A program made the translations under genes and the position numbers. From assembly GCA_937880335.1 (NCBI GenBank), contig CALFLJ010000054.1:1-31902 (forward strand): DNA of 31,902 nt, written 5' to 3'. The notes under the pieces were generated by a model that was not told the DNA's origin, ran no database searches, and was given only the letters and a program-made list of their open reading frames with translations. This DNA is from an uncultured Succinatimonas sp. (lineage in GTDB: Bacteria > Pseudomonadota > Gammaproteobacteria > Enterobacterales > Succinivibrionaceae). Numbering within the stretch: position 1 is the first letter of the stretch; every line of letters begins with the position of its first letter. This document shows positions 1 to 8,940 of this stretch, piece after piece.

Positions 1-307
1 AATATTTAGATATAGATCACCCTAGTTAAAAACTAGGGTGCCAAAAGTTTGGGTTAGACAAAAGACGAATAATTTGAAACGATGAAGTAATACGTTTTTG
101 GTGGCGAAGTCTTTTAGCTATGAGCTAGTTACTAGTATAGGAGAAATTGCAAAAAAAAGTTTTTTGGGTTATTTTGAATTTGCTTTAGCATAAAGATCCA
201 TTCCATTTTTGCCCTAAAAAGATTTTTATGTAGGTTAATCTAACGAAATTATTGCTTTTAACCTTTCTATGTAAAATTTAAATGAGATTTACCTTTTGTA
301 ATTTATT
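1..307. other. Non-coding left edge with small hairpins
   Basis: I see no convincing gene in this stretch before the rsmC terminator. It contains a perfect 8-bp inverted repeat (CACCCTAG at 18-25 and CTAGGGTG at 33-40, 7-nt loop), followed at once by a weaker CCAAA/TTTGG repeat. The first could be the terminator stem of a gene left of the window, but no T-run follows it on either strand. An A8 run directly followed by GTTTTTT lies near 150-166. No tRNA-like or ribosomal sequence is seen. Confidence 0.4.
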
Positions 308-340
308 AAAAAAATAGACAACTATGGTTTTAGTTGTCTA
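308..340 (-). terminator. Rho-independent terminator after rsmC
   Basis: Perfect 10-bp inverted repeat TAGACAACTA (315-324) and TAGTTGTCTA (331-340) with a 6-nt loop. On the minus strand it is followed by seven T (A-run at 308-314). It begins about 10 nt after the rsmC stop codon, so it should end the long coaE-to-rsmC transcription unit. Confidence 0.85.
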
Positions 341-349
341 CTTTTAAAT

Positions 350-1411
350 TTAGTTACAAGCCCTATAAACTTTATAACGGGTATTTTCCTTTACTATAGT
401 AACGTTTTTAAAGGCTTGTTTTAAGCTGTCCATGTAAGGAAGATGTGCATTTGCCACAAGGAACATAACTCCCTGAGGGGTTAAATGCTCAGGAGCTTTA
501 CTTATCATATTGAGTGTAGGCGTTGTTGTAGTTAAAAGTCCTCTATGGAAAGGTGGATTTACTGCAATTAAATTGAATTTGCCTAAATTTTCTAACATAT
601 CTGCACTGCGATAGGATATGTCATCAAGATTATTGTTTTGTGCATTTTTTTGTGCAAGAAATAAAGCTTGAGCGCTAACATCTGAGCTTAATATTTGTTT
701 AAATCCTAAGCTTCTAAGGAAAATTCCCACTATACCACAGCCACATCCTAGATCTAGTACATTTTCACAAGGGCTTTGTTCAGCTAATGCATAAAGTAGC
801 ATAGAAGTCCCTTCATCAAGTCTGCCTTGAGCGAACACAAGGGGATCTTGCTCAATCTTAAACTTTGTACCGCAAGTGGAAATTTCAATTGTAGGCGGGG
901 TTTTAAATTTAGGGAATGGGGTTTGAAACTGCGCACCAAATAAGGTGCATTTACGTGCTAAATCAAGTTTAATAACCTCTCCGCAAGGTTTTAATAATGA
1001 GCCAGCGCTTTTACCTCCTCCTGAATTTTCTCCTGCTAAAAGAATAGTAGTATTTTCTTTTAGCAAAGGATTTAAACAAGATAAAGTTTTTATGGTTGCT
1101 TGTTTATTTTTACTAAGTAAGACTAAAACCAAGTCAACCTCATTAATATCTTTTAAGACCTTTTCTAAAGGAGCATAAGCTACCGTAATATGTTTATAAG
1201 ATATTGTTTGACTGTAAACTGCATCTAATGACTGCCCTAACATTGCAGCCATGGAATTTGCAGTAACAAAATTATCAATAACAAAGAAGGCTTGTTTGGT
1301 TTCTTTTGCTAATTTAAGGAGTTGTTCATCGAGAATTTCTCCTACAACTAAGAGATTTCTATTTTCAAATCTAGATGATGACCGTTCTAAAAGCTCAAAC
1401 AGAGGGCTCAT
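350..1411 (-). CDS. rsmC: 16S rRNA (guanine-N2) methyltransferase RsmC
   Basis: Predicted to methylate G1207 of 16S rRNA in the small ribosomal subunit, using S-adenosylmethionine. The 353-residue protein is close to the E. coli length (343). The weakly conserved N-terminal half matches the degenerate methyltransferase domain of this family. The C-terminal half has the SAM-binding loop LDLGCGCG (about residue 218) and the catalytic NPPFH motif (about 285) typical of RsmC/RlmG guanine-N2 methyltransferases. The start ATG overlaps the rsmA stop by 4 nt (ATGA), so the two 16S rRNA methyltransferases are probably translationally coupled. It is the last gene of the minus-strand operon and is followed by a strong terminator. 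In E. coli the genes after rsmA are apaG and apaH; here rsmC takes that place. RlmG is the closest alternative, but length and N-terminal layout favour RsmC. Confidence 0.9.
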   Translation of the reverse strand: MSPLFELLERSSSRFENRNLLVVGEILDEQLLKLAKETKQAFFVIDNFVTANSMAAMLGQSLDAVYSQTISYKHITVAYAPLEKVLKDINEVDLVLVLLSKNKQATIKTLSCLNPLLKENTTILLAGENSGGGKSAGSLLKPCGEVIKLDLARKCTLFGAQFQTPFPKFKTPPTIEISTCGTKFKIEQDPLVFAQGRLDEGTSMLLYALAEQSPCENVLDLGCGCGIVGIFLRSLGFKQILSSDVSAQALFLAQKNAQNNNLDDISYRSADMLENLGKFNLIAVNPPFHRGLLTTTTPTLNMISKAPEHLTPQGVMFLVANAHLPYMDSLKQAFKNVTIVKENTRYKVYRACN

Positions 1412-2208
1412 GCATTTTCCTTTCTATTTTTTAAGAATATTGCTAGTTCTACATATTGTGAGACTGTAATATTTTCAGCTCTTGCGGTAGTATCGATACT
1501 TAAACTGTTAAGCTCATCTTCTGTAAAAAGCTTAGATAAAGAGTTTCTTAAGGTTTTACGTCTAGCGCTAAATGCGGTAGTCGTTATTGTGTTTAAATAA
1601 GGCGCAAGGCAACGTTCTTCATCGCTTAAATTTTTAGGTTTAAGTCTTACTACTGCTGAGGTGACCTTTGGAGCAGGTCTAAATGCATTTGGAGGTACTA
1701 CTAGCATCGGAATAACTTCAGCATAAAACTGAGTCATAACGGTAAGACGACCATAGTCTCTGTTATTTGGACCTGCAGCTAAACGTTCTACAACTTCTTT
1801 TTGTAACATAAAGTGCATATCAATAATGCCTTTTTGTTCTAGGAGGTGGAAAATAATCGGTGAGGTAATGTTATAAGGTAGATTACCAAAAACCCTTAGT
1901 TCTCCAGCTCCAGGAAGTGTGGAAAAATCAACTTTAAGTGCGTCACAGGAGATTAAGTTTAATCCCTTTAAAAAAGGATCATGACTTAAAATTTCAACTA
2001 GATCTCTGTCTAGTTCTATTGCTGTAAGTTTCCCAGCTCTTTCTAAAACTGGGCGGGTAAGGGCTGCATGTCCTGGACCAATTTCAATTAGATTTTGATT
2101 AGGCTGTGGATTTATAGCGTCGACAATTTGAGAAATTATATAGTCGTCTACTAAAAAGTTTTGTCCAAAGCGTTTTCTAGCACGCATGTGAGGCGAGGGC
2201 AATGCCAT
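1408..2208 (-). CDS. rsmA: 16S rRNA dimethyladenosine transferase RsmA (KsgA)
   Basis: Dimethylates the two adjacent adenosines (A1518, A1519) in the 3' terminal hairpin of 16S rRNA during late 30S assembly; loss gives kasugamycin resistance in E. coli. The 266-residue protein (E. coli 273) opens with the typical ARKRFGQNFL segment. It has the SAM motif IEIGPGHAALT (residues 41-51) and the catalytic NLPYNI motif (109-114). The ATG overlaps the pdxA stop by one base (TAATG), and AGGAG lies 9 nt upstream within pdxA, which fixes the start. Its neighbours surA and pdxA keep the gene order conserved in gammaproteobacteria. Confidence 0.97.
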   Translation of the reverse strand: MALPSPHMRARKRFGQNFLVDDYIISQIVDAINPQPNQNLIEIGPGHAALTRPVLERAGKLTAIELDRDLVEILSHDPFLKGLNLISCDALKVDFSTLPGAGELRVFGNLPYNITSPIIFHLLEQKGIIDMHFMLQKEVVERLAAGPNNRDYGRLTVMTQFYAEVIPMLVVPPNAFRPAPKVTSAVVRLKPKNLSDEERCLAPYLNTITTTAFSARRKTLRNSLSKLFTEDELNSLSIDTTARAENITVSQYVELAIFLKNRKENA

Positions 2209-3197
2209 TAGTTGCTACTCCTATTAGAAGCCATGTGAATTGCAAGCGATACTGCAGAGTGTAACGAACCAGGATCTGCTATAGCTTTTCCTGCTAAATT
2301 TAAAGCTGTTCCGTGATCAACTGAAGTTCTAATGTAGGGTAAACCCAAAGTTGTATTGTATCCATGATCAAAACCTATGTATTTTAAGACAGGTAGTCCT
2401 TGATCGTGGTACATGGTAAGGAATGCGTCAGCAATTTTTAAATTATCACGATTAAAGATAGTGTCTGCAGGGAAAGGTCCTCGTATATCTATCCCTTGAG
2501 CTCTTAACTCTTTGAAGACAGGTATAATAGTGTCAAGTTCTTCAAAACCCAAATGTCCGTCCTCACCTGCATGAGGATTTAATCCTGCAGATAGTATGAC
2601 TGGATTTTTACGTCCGAATTTTGTCTTTAAATCATGGTTTAGTACTTCCACAATTTCTTTTAAGTGTTCTTTTGTAATAGCTGATGATACCTCAGATATA
2701 GGTAAGTGGGTTGTTACTAAAGCTACATTTAATTCTTTGCACCCAAGGAGCATTACAACAGTTTTTGTGTGAGTTCTTTCTTGTAAAAATTCAGTATGAC
2801 CTGTAAATTTTATTCCAGTTTGAGCAATTATTGCTTTGCTTATTGGACCTGTAACTATGCCCTGAAACTCTCCTGCCTCAGACTTATCAGATGCTATTTC
2901 AAGGCACTTTAATACATAAGGTGAATTAGCTTGATTAAGTACGCCAGCATAAGCTGCCTCGATTAAAGGGACATCCAAAATATGGATTTCACCTTTTTTA
3001 CTTGTAACGTACTTATCTTTGTTATAACGGACAAATTTTATTTTTTTCCCATCAGGATAAAGCTCACATCTTTGTTTTATTAGTTCAAGTGAACCTATTA
3101 CAACTAGTTCCGCGTCGTAATCTTTGCAAGCTAGATGGTACATAAGTTCAGGACCAATACCTGCAGGCTCTCCTGGGGTTACAGCTAGTCTTATCAT
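2208..3197 (-). CDS. pdxA: 4-hydroxythreonine-4-phosphate dehydrogenase PdxA
   Basis: Oxidises 4-phosphohydroxy-L-threonine in the DXP-dependent pathway of pyridoxal 5'-phosphate synthesis; NAD(P)+ and divalent metal dependent, cytoplasmic. The 329-residue length equals that of E. coli PdxA. Visible motifs are the N-terminal VTPGEPAGIGPEL, TGHTEFL (132-138, substrate/metal histidine at 134), LNPHAGE (206-212) and MYHDQG (262-267). The histidines at 209 and 264 correspond to the metal ligands of the family. The gene starts 11 nt after the surA stop and its own stop overlaps the rsmA start. Several PLP enzymes are encoded in this window (GlyA, the PatB-like lyase), but that link is only metabolic. 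Confidence 0.97.
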   Translation of the reverse strand: MIRLAVTPGEPAGIGPELMYHLACKDYDAELVVIGSLELIKQRCELYPDGKKIKFVRYNKDKYVTSKKGEIHILDVPLIEAAYAGVLNQANSPYVLKCLEIASDKSEAGEFQGIVTGPISKAIIAQTGIKFTGHTEFLQERTHTKTVVMLLGCKELNVALVTTHLPISEVSSAITKEHLKEIVEVLNHDLKTKFGRKNPVILSAGLNPHAGEDGHLGFEELDTIIPVFKELRAQGIDIRGPFPADTIFNRDNLKIADAFLTMYHDQGLPVLKYIGFDHGYNTTLGLPYIRTSVDHGTALNLAGKAIADPGSLHSAVSLAIHMASNRSSN

Positions 3198-3208
3198 TTT
3201 ATAAAAAC

Positions 3209-4540
3209 CTACATATTTCTTGAGGCAGCATTTAAAAGTTGAGGGTCTTTTATCTGAATGAAGGCATTAGAGCGTAATTCCTTTTCCCATACACGAGCTG
3301 CTTGATCAAATTCTCTCTTATAGATAATAGAACGGGCTCGGTCTTTGTAAGCCTCGCTTGAGTTATTGTCAATTTTTATATCTTTAAGATAAATAAGGTG
3401 CCATCCAAATGAAGATTTTATAGGTTCAGAAATTTCACCTGGCTTTAGTTTTACTAAAGCTCTAGCGAAGTTCGGATCATAGCGGTCTGGTACTGCATAT
3501 CCTAAATTACCCCCATCAACAGAAGAGCCTGGATCCTGAGAGAATTTTTTTGCAGCATTTGCAAAAGTTATCTTGCCTGAAATAATGTCATTTCTTAATT
3601 GTTTTAGTTGAGAACGTGCTGCATCATCTGAAAATATAATAGAGGTTTTAAGCAGAATGTGGGCTGCATCATAAGTGCGGATCGGAGTAATTACATCCTT
3701 GGAAATATCGTAAACTTTAAGAATATGTAGCCCTGAAGGAGATCTAAATGGACCTAAAACATCACCTGTTTTTGATTTTATTAAAGCAGGAACAAATGGA
3801 AGAGGAACCTGACTTTCTGGTACATAACCTAAATCAATACTTTGCTCAGAAGGGTAGTGAGCTTGGGCTTTTTTAAAGTCCTCACCTTTACGTAAAGCTT
3901 TAACTAAATTTTTAGCAGCATTTTGAGTTGAAATATATTCTTTTTCTGTAGGATTTAAGGATAGTGGAATAATTATTTGTCCTAAATTGTAGCTAGGCTC
4001 TACATTTCCTTTTTTTTGAAGGTTTTGTGCAAGATTGTTTATTTCATCTTCTGATATGTTGATTCTACTACGTACACGAGAATTACGAATTTCACTAATC
4101 AAAAATTCATTTTTAAATTTTTCTCTAGCTTGTGCCTCAGATAGGCCTTTTCCAAAAGATGCAAGCAATTTTTCAGGTGTGGTATTGTTATTAGCAGCAG
4201 TTTGAGCTAAAGCTTGATCTAATTGCATATCATTTAAATCGTAACCTGAATTACTAGCCATTTCTAAAAGTAATGATCTTGTAATAAGATTTTCCATTGC
4301 TGCTCTACGAGATGCAATATCATCCATTTGAAAACGATTTTCTTTTGCAATTTGTTTAATGCGGTTTTGTTCTGCATTAAGTTCACTTTCTAATATTATG
4401 CTTCCGTTTACGATAGCTGCGGTACCATCTAATTTTGTTATCTGGGCACTAACCTCGTTTATAAATGAAGTACTTACGGTTAAGGTAAGACCTAAAATGG
4501 CAAGTTTTGATAACTTTAAGGCCTTTGATGAAAGCTTCAT
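3209..4540 (-). CDS. surA: Periplasmic chaperone and prolyl isomerase SurA
   Basis: Periplasmic chaperone that escorts unfolded outer-membrane beta-barrel proteins, including LptD, to the BAM complex. The reading frame can be extended to 4678, but the ATG at 4540 is preferred. It follows an AGGA ribosome-binding site by about 8 nt and begins a clean signal peptide (positively charged start, hydrophobic core, cleavage near VSA-Q at residue 32), whereas the extension runs back over the end of lptD. This gives 443 residues (E. coli 428). An N-terminal chaperone region precedes two parvulin (PpiC) domains at roughly 180-285 and 290-400; the second has the AHILLKTS and DPGSSVDGGNLGY signatures. 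It starts 31 nt after the lptD stop, keeping client and chaperone in one transcript. Confidence 0.95.
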   Translation of the reverse strand: MKLSSKALKLSKLAILGLTLTVSTSFINEVSAQITKLDGTAAIVNGSIILESELNAEQNRIKQIAKENRFQMDDIASRRAAMENLITRSLLLEMASNSGYDLNDMQLDQALAQTAANNNTTPEKLLASFGKGLSEAQAREKFKNEFLISEIRNSRVRSRINISEDEINNLAQNLQKKGNVEPSYNLGQIIIPLSLNPTEKEYISTQNAAKNLVKALRKGEDFKKAQAHYPSEQSIDLGYVPESQVPLPFVPALIKSKTGDVLGPFRSPSGLHILKVYDISKDVITPIRTYDAAHILLKTSIIFSDDAARSQLKQLRNDIISGKITFANAAKKFSQDPGSSVDGGNLGYAVPDRYDPNFARALVKLKPGEISEPIKSSFGWHLIYLKDIKIDNNSSEAYKDRARSIIYKREFDQAARVWEKELRSNAFIQIKDPQLLNAASRNM

Positions 4541-4571
4541 AATATTTATCCTTGTTTGAGTATTTTCTGTC

Positions 4572-7226
4572 TTAACGGTTAAGGTTAACCGGGTCTGTAG
4601 ACGGAATAAAATGAGTATCAGTGGTTGATGGACTATCAATTCCATGCACATCAAGTGCGTAGAAGCCTTTAAGCTCAAATTGTAAACCTATCACGCGGTC
4701 GTTATCGTGTGAATAGTTATTCCAATCCATCAGCATGTAATCCTCGTAGACTAAGGTTACAGCAAAGCAACTATCTTGATAACGCAATGCTAATTTTTTA
4801 TCTATATTATAATTTTGCTCTAAGTCACGATATAGGGCTGAAACAAATTTAACATTATCCGTAATAGGTAACGCTAATTCTGCTCCAATTTGTCTTAGAT
4901 CTCGATTTTTCTCAGTATCTCCAATTTCAACATTTCCCTGATTTACAAAACGGTATGAGACTCCTGCTATATAGCCTTCATTTTCATAACGTAAAGCAAG
5001 GCGTAAAGCATTAAGTTCAGTATCTTCTGTATTATATGTTCCTGAAGTGTGGAAATTAACAATTTCAAATGGAGTTGCGTCAAACATAAATGCTAAAGGA
5101 GATCTTGGATAGTCGTTGAAGTGATCTCGAGCATTTAATGTGACTTTTGTAGGTTCAAAATTATAAGCTTGAGCAATACCAAGACGCATAATTTCTCTGT
5201 CATGAGCGTCAAGTAGTCTTGACGTTACACCTAAGCTTAAGGTATTTAGGTTAGCAATTCTGTCAATACCTGCAAAGCGTTTATAGGAGAATAATGTGTA
5301 AAAATCATCTAAACGATCTGTAGTATCGTAAAGAGCTATATCATTTTGATCTTCATAAGGAATATATTGATATTTGATTTCAGGCTCAAGAGTTTGAGTA
5401 TGATTCATATCAATAACTTTTCTTTCAAATGTAGTTTTACCGCGTAATTCCAAAAGATAGAGTAAACGATCTTTGTTTTCTGCAATATCTGCATATCCAA
5501 GATAGGGGCCAAAATAATTTGGAAGGTTATTTATATCTCCTTGATTATAATGCGTGTAGAATAATTTAGCTCCAGCATCAAGGGTAGTACCGCGTTGATC
5601 AAAAATATGATATTTAATTGAAGGTTCTATATGAGTACGCTCTGAGCTAAAGGTTTGTAATCCTTCATATTCATCTTGTGAGAATCTACTAAATTCTGTG
5701 TCTAAAGATAATAACAAGTTTGAGAACGTCTCTGTATAAGATGCTTTTACTTGTGGCATTAACGCAAAAGGTGCAATTACATTAGCACGCGGATCTATTA
5801 AGCTTTGATATTTGCGGACTTCTGTTGATACATCAATGTAGCGGTTTGAGTATGCCCCTTTAAATGATTGTATGAGGTGATCATCTGTAACAGCAGCGTT
5901 AGTATCAAGAATATCACTAATATAGTTATAATCATTAGGTCTTACTCTTGAATAATCAACAGTAAAGGTTAAATCTCTATCTAAAAACCACATCGTTTGA
6001 TTGATGTTAAGGAACCATCTCTTATATCCTCCAGATGGAGCTCTATCCGTATTATCTCCTTTATATTGATTATAAGAGGTTAGTCTATAATCAGTAGTTG
6101 ACCAGGAAGGATCATCAGGTAGGTAGGTAAATTTGATCTCACCTGTGACATTTTCAAAAGGCATATAACGAAATTGGTTATCAAATTTCCAATGATGGTC
6201 TCCAGCCCAGGCAGGAGTAAAAGTCCAGTCATAATTTGGGGCTAGATTAAAATAGATTGGTAGATCTAAATATAATCCATTTGAACCAATACTAAACTTA
6301 GGATATAGGACACCACTTTGTCTTTTACTTGTAGTAGGGAATTTCAAGTAAGGCATATACATAACAGGTACATAGCCTAGCCAAACAGTACTATTCCAAG
6401 CCTCACCAAAAGGTTCATTTTCGTCAAGATATACGGATGTTGAACTAAAGTGCCAGCTGTTATTATCAATCGGGCACGATGTTAAAGAAGTTTTCTTTAG
6501 TGTTTGTTTACCATTAGCTCTATCTATTTTATGACTTTGAGATTCACCCCTTACATATGAACCATTCATTTGCATCTGGGATTCTTCAAGCTCGATGGTC
6601 TTATTCTTAAGGTTTGAAATAACTGGCTTTTGTGTAGATAGAGTATATTCTGGAGTACTTACTAAGGTGGATCCTGTAAGCTTAAAGGTTTGGTTTGATC
6701 CCTTATAATGTAACTTATCTGTTGTTATAGTGTTATCAGCCTGGCTTACTATTACATTGCCATAATAAGTAAGGTCGTCTTTTTTATTATTTAAATCTCC
6801 AAAAACTTGATCACTTTCAACGTAGATTGGGGTTGTATCAGGATCAAATTTTTCTGGTTTGCGGTAAGAGGGAACGCCGTAATAATATTTGCGATCCTGT
6901 TCAGTTAAACCATGATTTGGTGAACTTTGCCAAACATTTTGTTTTTGAACTGACAAGAGTTTTGCAGGGAAAGTTGCGACGTTGGCGACGTGATTATTTT
7001 TAAGATACCAGAAGGTGGCTTTGCTTTTCATTGTTTGCAAGGTTTTATTTGTAAAATCCAAAACCTGTTTCTTTTTATCAAGGCCACTTTGTTGTTTTGG
7101 TGTATAGGTTTTTATGCTGTAACTTGTATTTTGCTCAGCACAATCTACAGCTGGCACATAAAGTATAAAAGCTACAGCTGAAGATAAAATAGTTGGAATT
7201 AGTTTATATTTAACAAGCGAGCTCAA
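4572..7226 (-). CDS. lptD: LPS-assembly outer membrane protein LptD
   Basis: Outer-membrane beta-barrel that, with lipoprotein LptE, inserts lipopolysaccharide into the outer leaflet. An N-terminal OstA/LptA-like beta-jellyroll (YVESDQVFGD onward) is followed by the large LptD barrel. The frame is open back to ATGs at 7262 and 7286, both inside yacG and without a good ribosome-binding site. A TTG at 7226 follows TTAGG with 9 nt between and lies 19 nt after the yacG stop. It begins a compact signal peptide cleaved near VPA-VDC, so I prefer it (884 residues). That is about 100 longer than E. coli LptD (784). With this start only three cysteines remain: one near the mature N terminus (VDCAEQ), one in TSCPID, and one late in the barrel (DSCFAV). 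E. coli has an adjacent pair at the last site. Confidence 0.93.
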   Translation of the reverse strand: MSSLVKYKLIPTILSSAVAFILYVPAVDCAEQNTSYSIKTYTPKQQSGLDKKKQVLDFTNKTLQTMKSKATFWYLKNNHVANVATFPAKLLSVQKQNVWQSSPNHGLTEQDRKYYYGVPSYRKPEKFDPDTTPIYVESDQVFGDLNNKKDDLTYYGNVIVSQADNTITTDKLHYKGSNQTFKLTGSTLVSTPEYTLSTQKPVISNLKNKTIELEESQMQMNGSYVRGESQSHKIDRANGKQTLKKTSLTSCPIDNNSWHFSSTSVYLDENEPFGEAWNSTVWLGYVPVMYMPYLKFPTTSKRQSGVLYPKFSIGSNGLYLDLPIYFNLAPNYDWTFTPAWAGDHHWKFDNQFRYMPFENVTGEIKFTYLPDDPSWSTTDYRLTSYNQYKGDNTDRAPSGGYKRWFLNINQTMWFLDRDLTFTVDYSRVRPNDYNYISDILDTNAAVTDDHLIQSFKGAYSNRYIDVSTEVRKYQSLIDPRANVIAPFALMPQVKASYTETFSNLLLSLDTEFSRFSQDEYEGLQTFSSERTHIEPSIKYHIFDQRGTTLDAGAKLFYTHYNQGDINNLPNYFGPYLGYADIAENKDRLLYLLELRGKTTFERKVIDMNHTQTLEPEIKYQYIPYEDQNDIALYDTTDRLDDFYTLFSYKRFAGIDRIANLNTLSLGVTSRLLDAHDREIMRLGIAQAYNFEPTKVTLNARDHFNDYPRSPLAFMFDATPFEIVNFHTSGTYNTEDTELNALRLALRYENEGYIAGVSYRFVNQGNVEIGDTEKNRDLRQIGAELALPITDNVKFVSALYRDLEQNYNIDKKLALRYQDSCFAVTLVYEDYMLMDWNNYSHDNDRVIGLQFELKGFYALDVHGIDSPSTTDTHFIPSTDPVNLNR

Positions 7227-7245
7227 TGTTTTTTTCCTAATACTG

Positions 7246-7545
7246 TTAATCTTCTGGAACATGGCGTTTAGGCAGATTAGGATCATTTAGTAAATCCGCA
7301 TCTTCATCCTCATTTACAGGTCGACCTTTTATAACTCTCTCTTCATTTGCCCATGCACCTAAATCTAGAATGCGACAACGTTGTGAGCAAAAAGGTCGAT
7401 AGGGATTATTTGTATCGTATTTAATAATTTTTCCACACTGTGGACAACGCACTATTAACTTATTTTCAGTTTTTACTCCAGAGTGCTCAAGCTCAGTAGT
7501 GATTTCGTCGTATGTGCCCTCGGGCAATAGATCTTTTAAACTCAT
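7246..7545 (-). CDS. yacG: DNA gyrase inhibitor YacG (zinc finger)
   Basis: Small zinc-binding protein that in E. coli binds GyrB and inhibits DNA gyrase. The four zinc cysteines are visible as CPQCG and the later CSQRC, followed by the conserved RILDLGAWANEE segment and an acidic C-terminal tail. At 99 residues it is longer than E. coli YacG (65). About 30 extra residues precede the finger, and the start is supported by a 4-nt ATGA overlap with zapD. The order coaE-zapD-yacG is the one found in E. coli. The function of the N-terminal extension is unknown. Confidence 0.93.
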   Translation of the reverse strand: MSLKDLLPEGTYDEITTELEHSGVKTENKLIVRCPQCGKIIKYDTNNPYRPFCSQRCRILDLGAWANEERVIKGRPVNEDEDADLLNDPNLPKRHVPED

Positions 7546-8318
7546 TGCAAAGAACTCTTGATATAAGCAATTTTAAAATCAATATCACCTACAGTTGCGC
7601 CTTTATCAAAAGGTAAAAAGCGAACATTTATTCTGGATTGGAAGCCAGAAACAACAGGATATCCTCTGATATCTTTTGCATATTGGATGTTTATGATGTC
7701 ACAGGTATCAGCGTTTTCTTGCATAAAACCGCAAGTTGCAACTCTATTTTGATATTCTGCACAAAGTCGCCATAAATAAAGGACTGTTAATACAGGAATA
7801 CGTAGACAGTCAAGCTCTCGCAACCATTTTAAGATAGTGTTTTCTCTTTCTTCTATTGGAAGATGCATCCAGAATTCGAACATAGGAGTATCAAAACAAT
7901 TAACACCAGAAGGAGAGAAAAAGCGTTGTTTTACACTCTCAAGAAGGTTATCATCTTTTAAGACAGTCCGTTGACGGGTAAAACCGTCTAATGAATTGCG
8001 AGCGCTTTTTATTTGTGCAATTAGACTTTCAATAGCCTCGCTATCACTTTCGGGGTTTTTTATCCACTCATTTAATCTAGCGTGACAACGTTCGAGATCT
8101 TTTAAAAGCTCTATTTTTATTGAGCTTGAACCATCACAAAGATCGATATAATCCACTATCGCCCTAAGTATATACATTACATAAGGTTCAGCGTTAAGGT
8201 CGTGATTTTTGTCAGAGACTTGAAAATCAGATCTCTTAAATATATTTTCAAATTTTAAATAAGTACGTGCTTTTGGACTTAAAGGGAAATCGTAACTATA
8301 CATGACACTGTCATTCAA
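7542..8318 (-). CDS. zapD: Cell division protein ZapD
   Basis: Cytoplasmic protein that bundles FtsZ filaments and stabilises the division ring. The 258-residue sequence (E. coli 247) has the typical N-terminal YDFPLSPKARTYLKFE segment and a largely helical body. Internal patches QRFFSPSGVNCFDTP, WMHLPIEER and the C-terminal RFLPFDKG are characteristic of the ZapD (formerly YacF/DUF1342) family. The ATG overlaps the coaE stop by 4 nt (ATGA); a second ATG five codons later is possible. ZapD is largely confined to beta- and gammaproteobacteria, which supports the taxonomic reading. It is followed by yacG with another 4-nt overlap. Confidence 0.93.
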   Translation of the reverse strand: MNDSVMYSYDFPLSPKARTYLKFENIFKRSDFQVSDKNHDLNAEPYVMYILRAIVDYIDLCDGSSSIKIELLKDLERCHARLNEWIKNPESDSEAIESLIAQIKSARNSLDGFTRQRTVLKDDNLLESVKQRFFSPSGVNCFDTPMFEFWMHLPIEERENTILKWLRELDCLRIPVLTVLYLWRLCAEYQNRVATCGFMQENADTCDIINIQYAKDIRGYPVVSGFQSRINVRFLPFDKGATVGDIDFKIAYIKSSLQ

Positions 8319-8940
8319 CTTCTATTGGCAAGATCTAGATATTGTTTATGTAATTTTAACACGCTATTTGACAAATCAAGCAATGATATAGAAGAAGTAT
8401 CAATTAAATCATTTGCTTTTGAACGCCTAGTCTGTCTATCTACCTGAGATTTCACCATAGATAACGCTGTTTTCATGCTAACTTTGTCTCGTGTTGTAAG
8501 ACGTTCTAGTTGAATTTTCTCATCTACATCTATAACTAATATTCTGTCACATAGTTTTTCAAGATTATGCTCAAATAGTAATGGAATGACGAATATTACA
8601 TATGGGAAGTCACTTTTTAGATATTCCTCATTTAATCTGTCGATAATTGCAGGATGCATTATTTCATTAAGTTTTTTCAAATTATTACTATTTTCTTTAT
8701 CAAAGACTTTAAGTCTTAGACAACGTCTATCAAGTGATCCTTCTTCAGTTAAGATATCTTGACCAAATTCTTCTGTTAATTTCTTTAAAACCTTGCTACC
8801 TTTTTCTACTACTTGACGAGCTATAATATCGGTATCAATTATCGGAACTCCATGTGATTTAAAAAGATCTGAAACTACGGTTTTACCGCAAGCTATGCCA
8901 CCAGTTAGACCTATACGAAGTGTTTTTTTTTAATCCCCAT
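8315..8940 (-). CDS. coaE: Dephospho-CoA kinase, frame interrupted at an A9 tract
   Basis: Last enzyme of coenzyme A synthesis: phosphorylates dephospho-CoA with ATP. The kinase frame runs unbroken from 8931 to 8315 and holds the P-loop GLTGGIACGKT, then DTDIIARQVV, IMHPAI, IPLLFE and DRQTRRSKA. In that frame there is no ATG, GTG, TTG or CTG before the P-loop, and a TAA lies just upstream. The only sensible start is ATG at 8940, with GGGAGG 5 nt upstream, and it is in the other frame. Read straight, it gives nine residues and stops. Nine consecutive A (8923-8931) span codons 4-6. One extra A, or a -1 slip there, gives MGIKKKTLRIGLTGG and a normal 208-residue CoaE (E. coli 206). A start at TTG 8680 would delete the P-loop and is unlikely. 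The gene is either decoded by slippage or carries an assembly error or mutation. Confidence 0.88.

Noticed and set aside
945..1469. Plus-strand ORFs inside rsmC
   Set aside because: They are shadows of the minus-strand methyltransferase, with no ribosome-binding sites or recognisable motifs.
8315..8680. CoaE starting at TTG 8680 as a short 121-residue protein
   Set aside because: The homologous sequence, including the P-loop, continues upstream in the same frame; a short form could not bind ATP.
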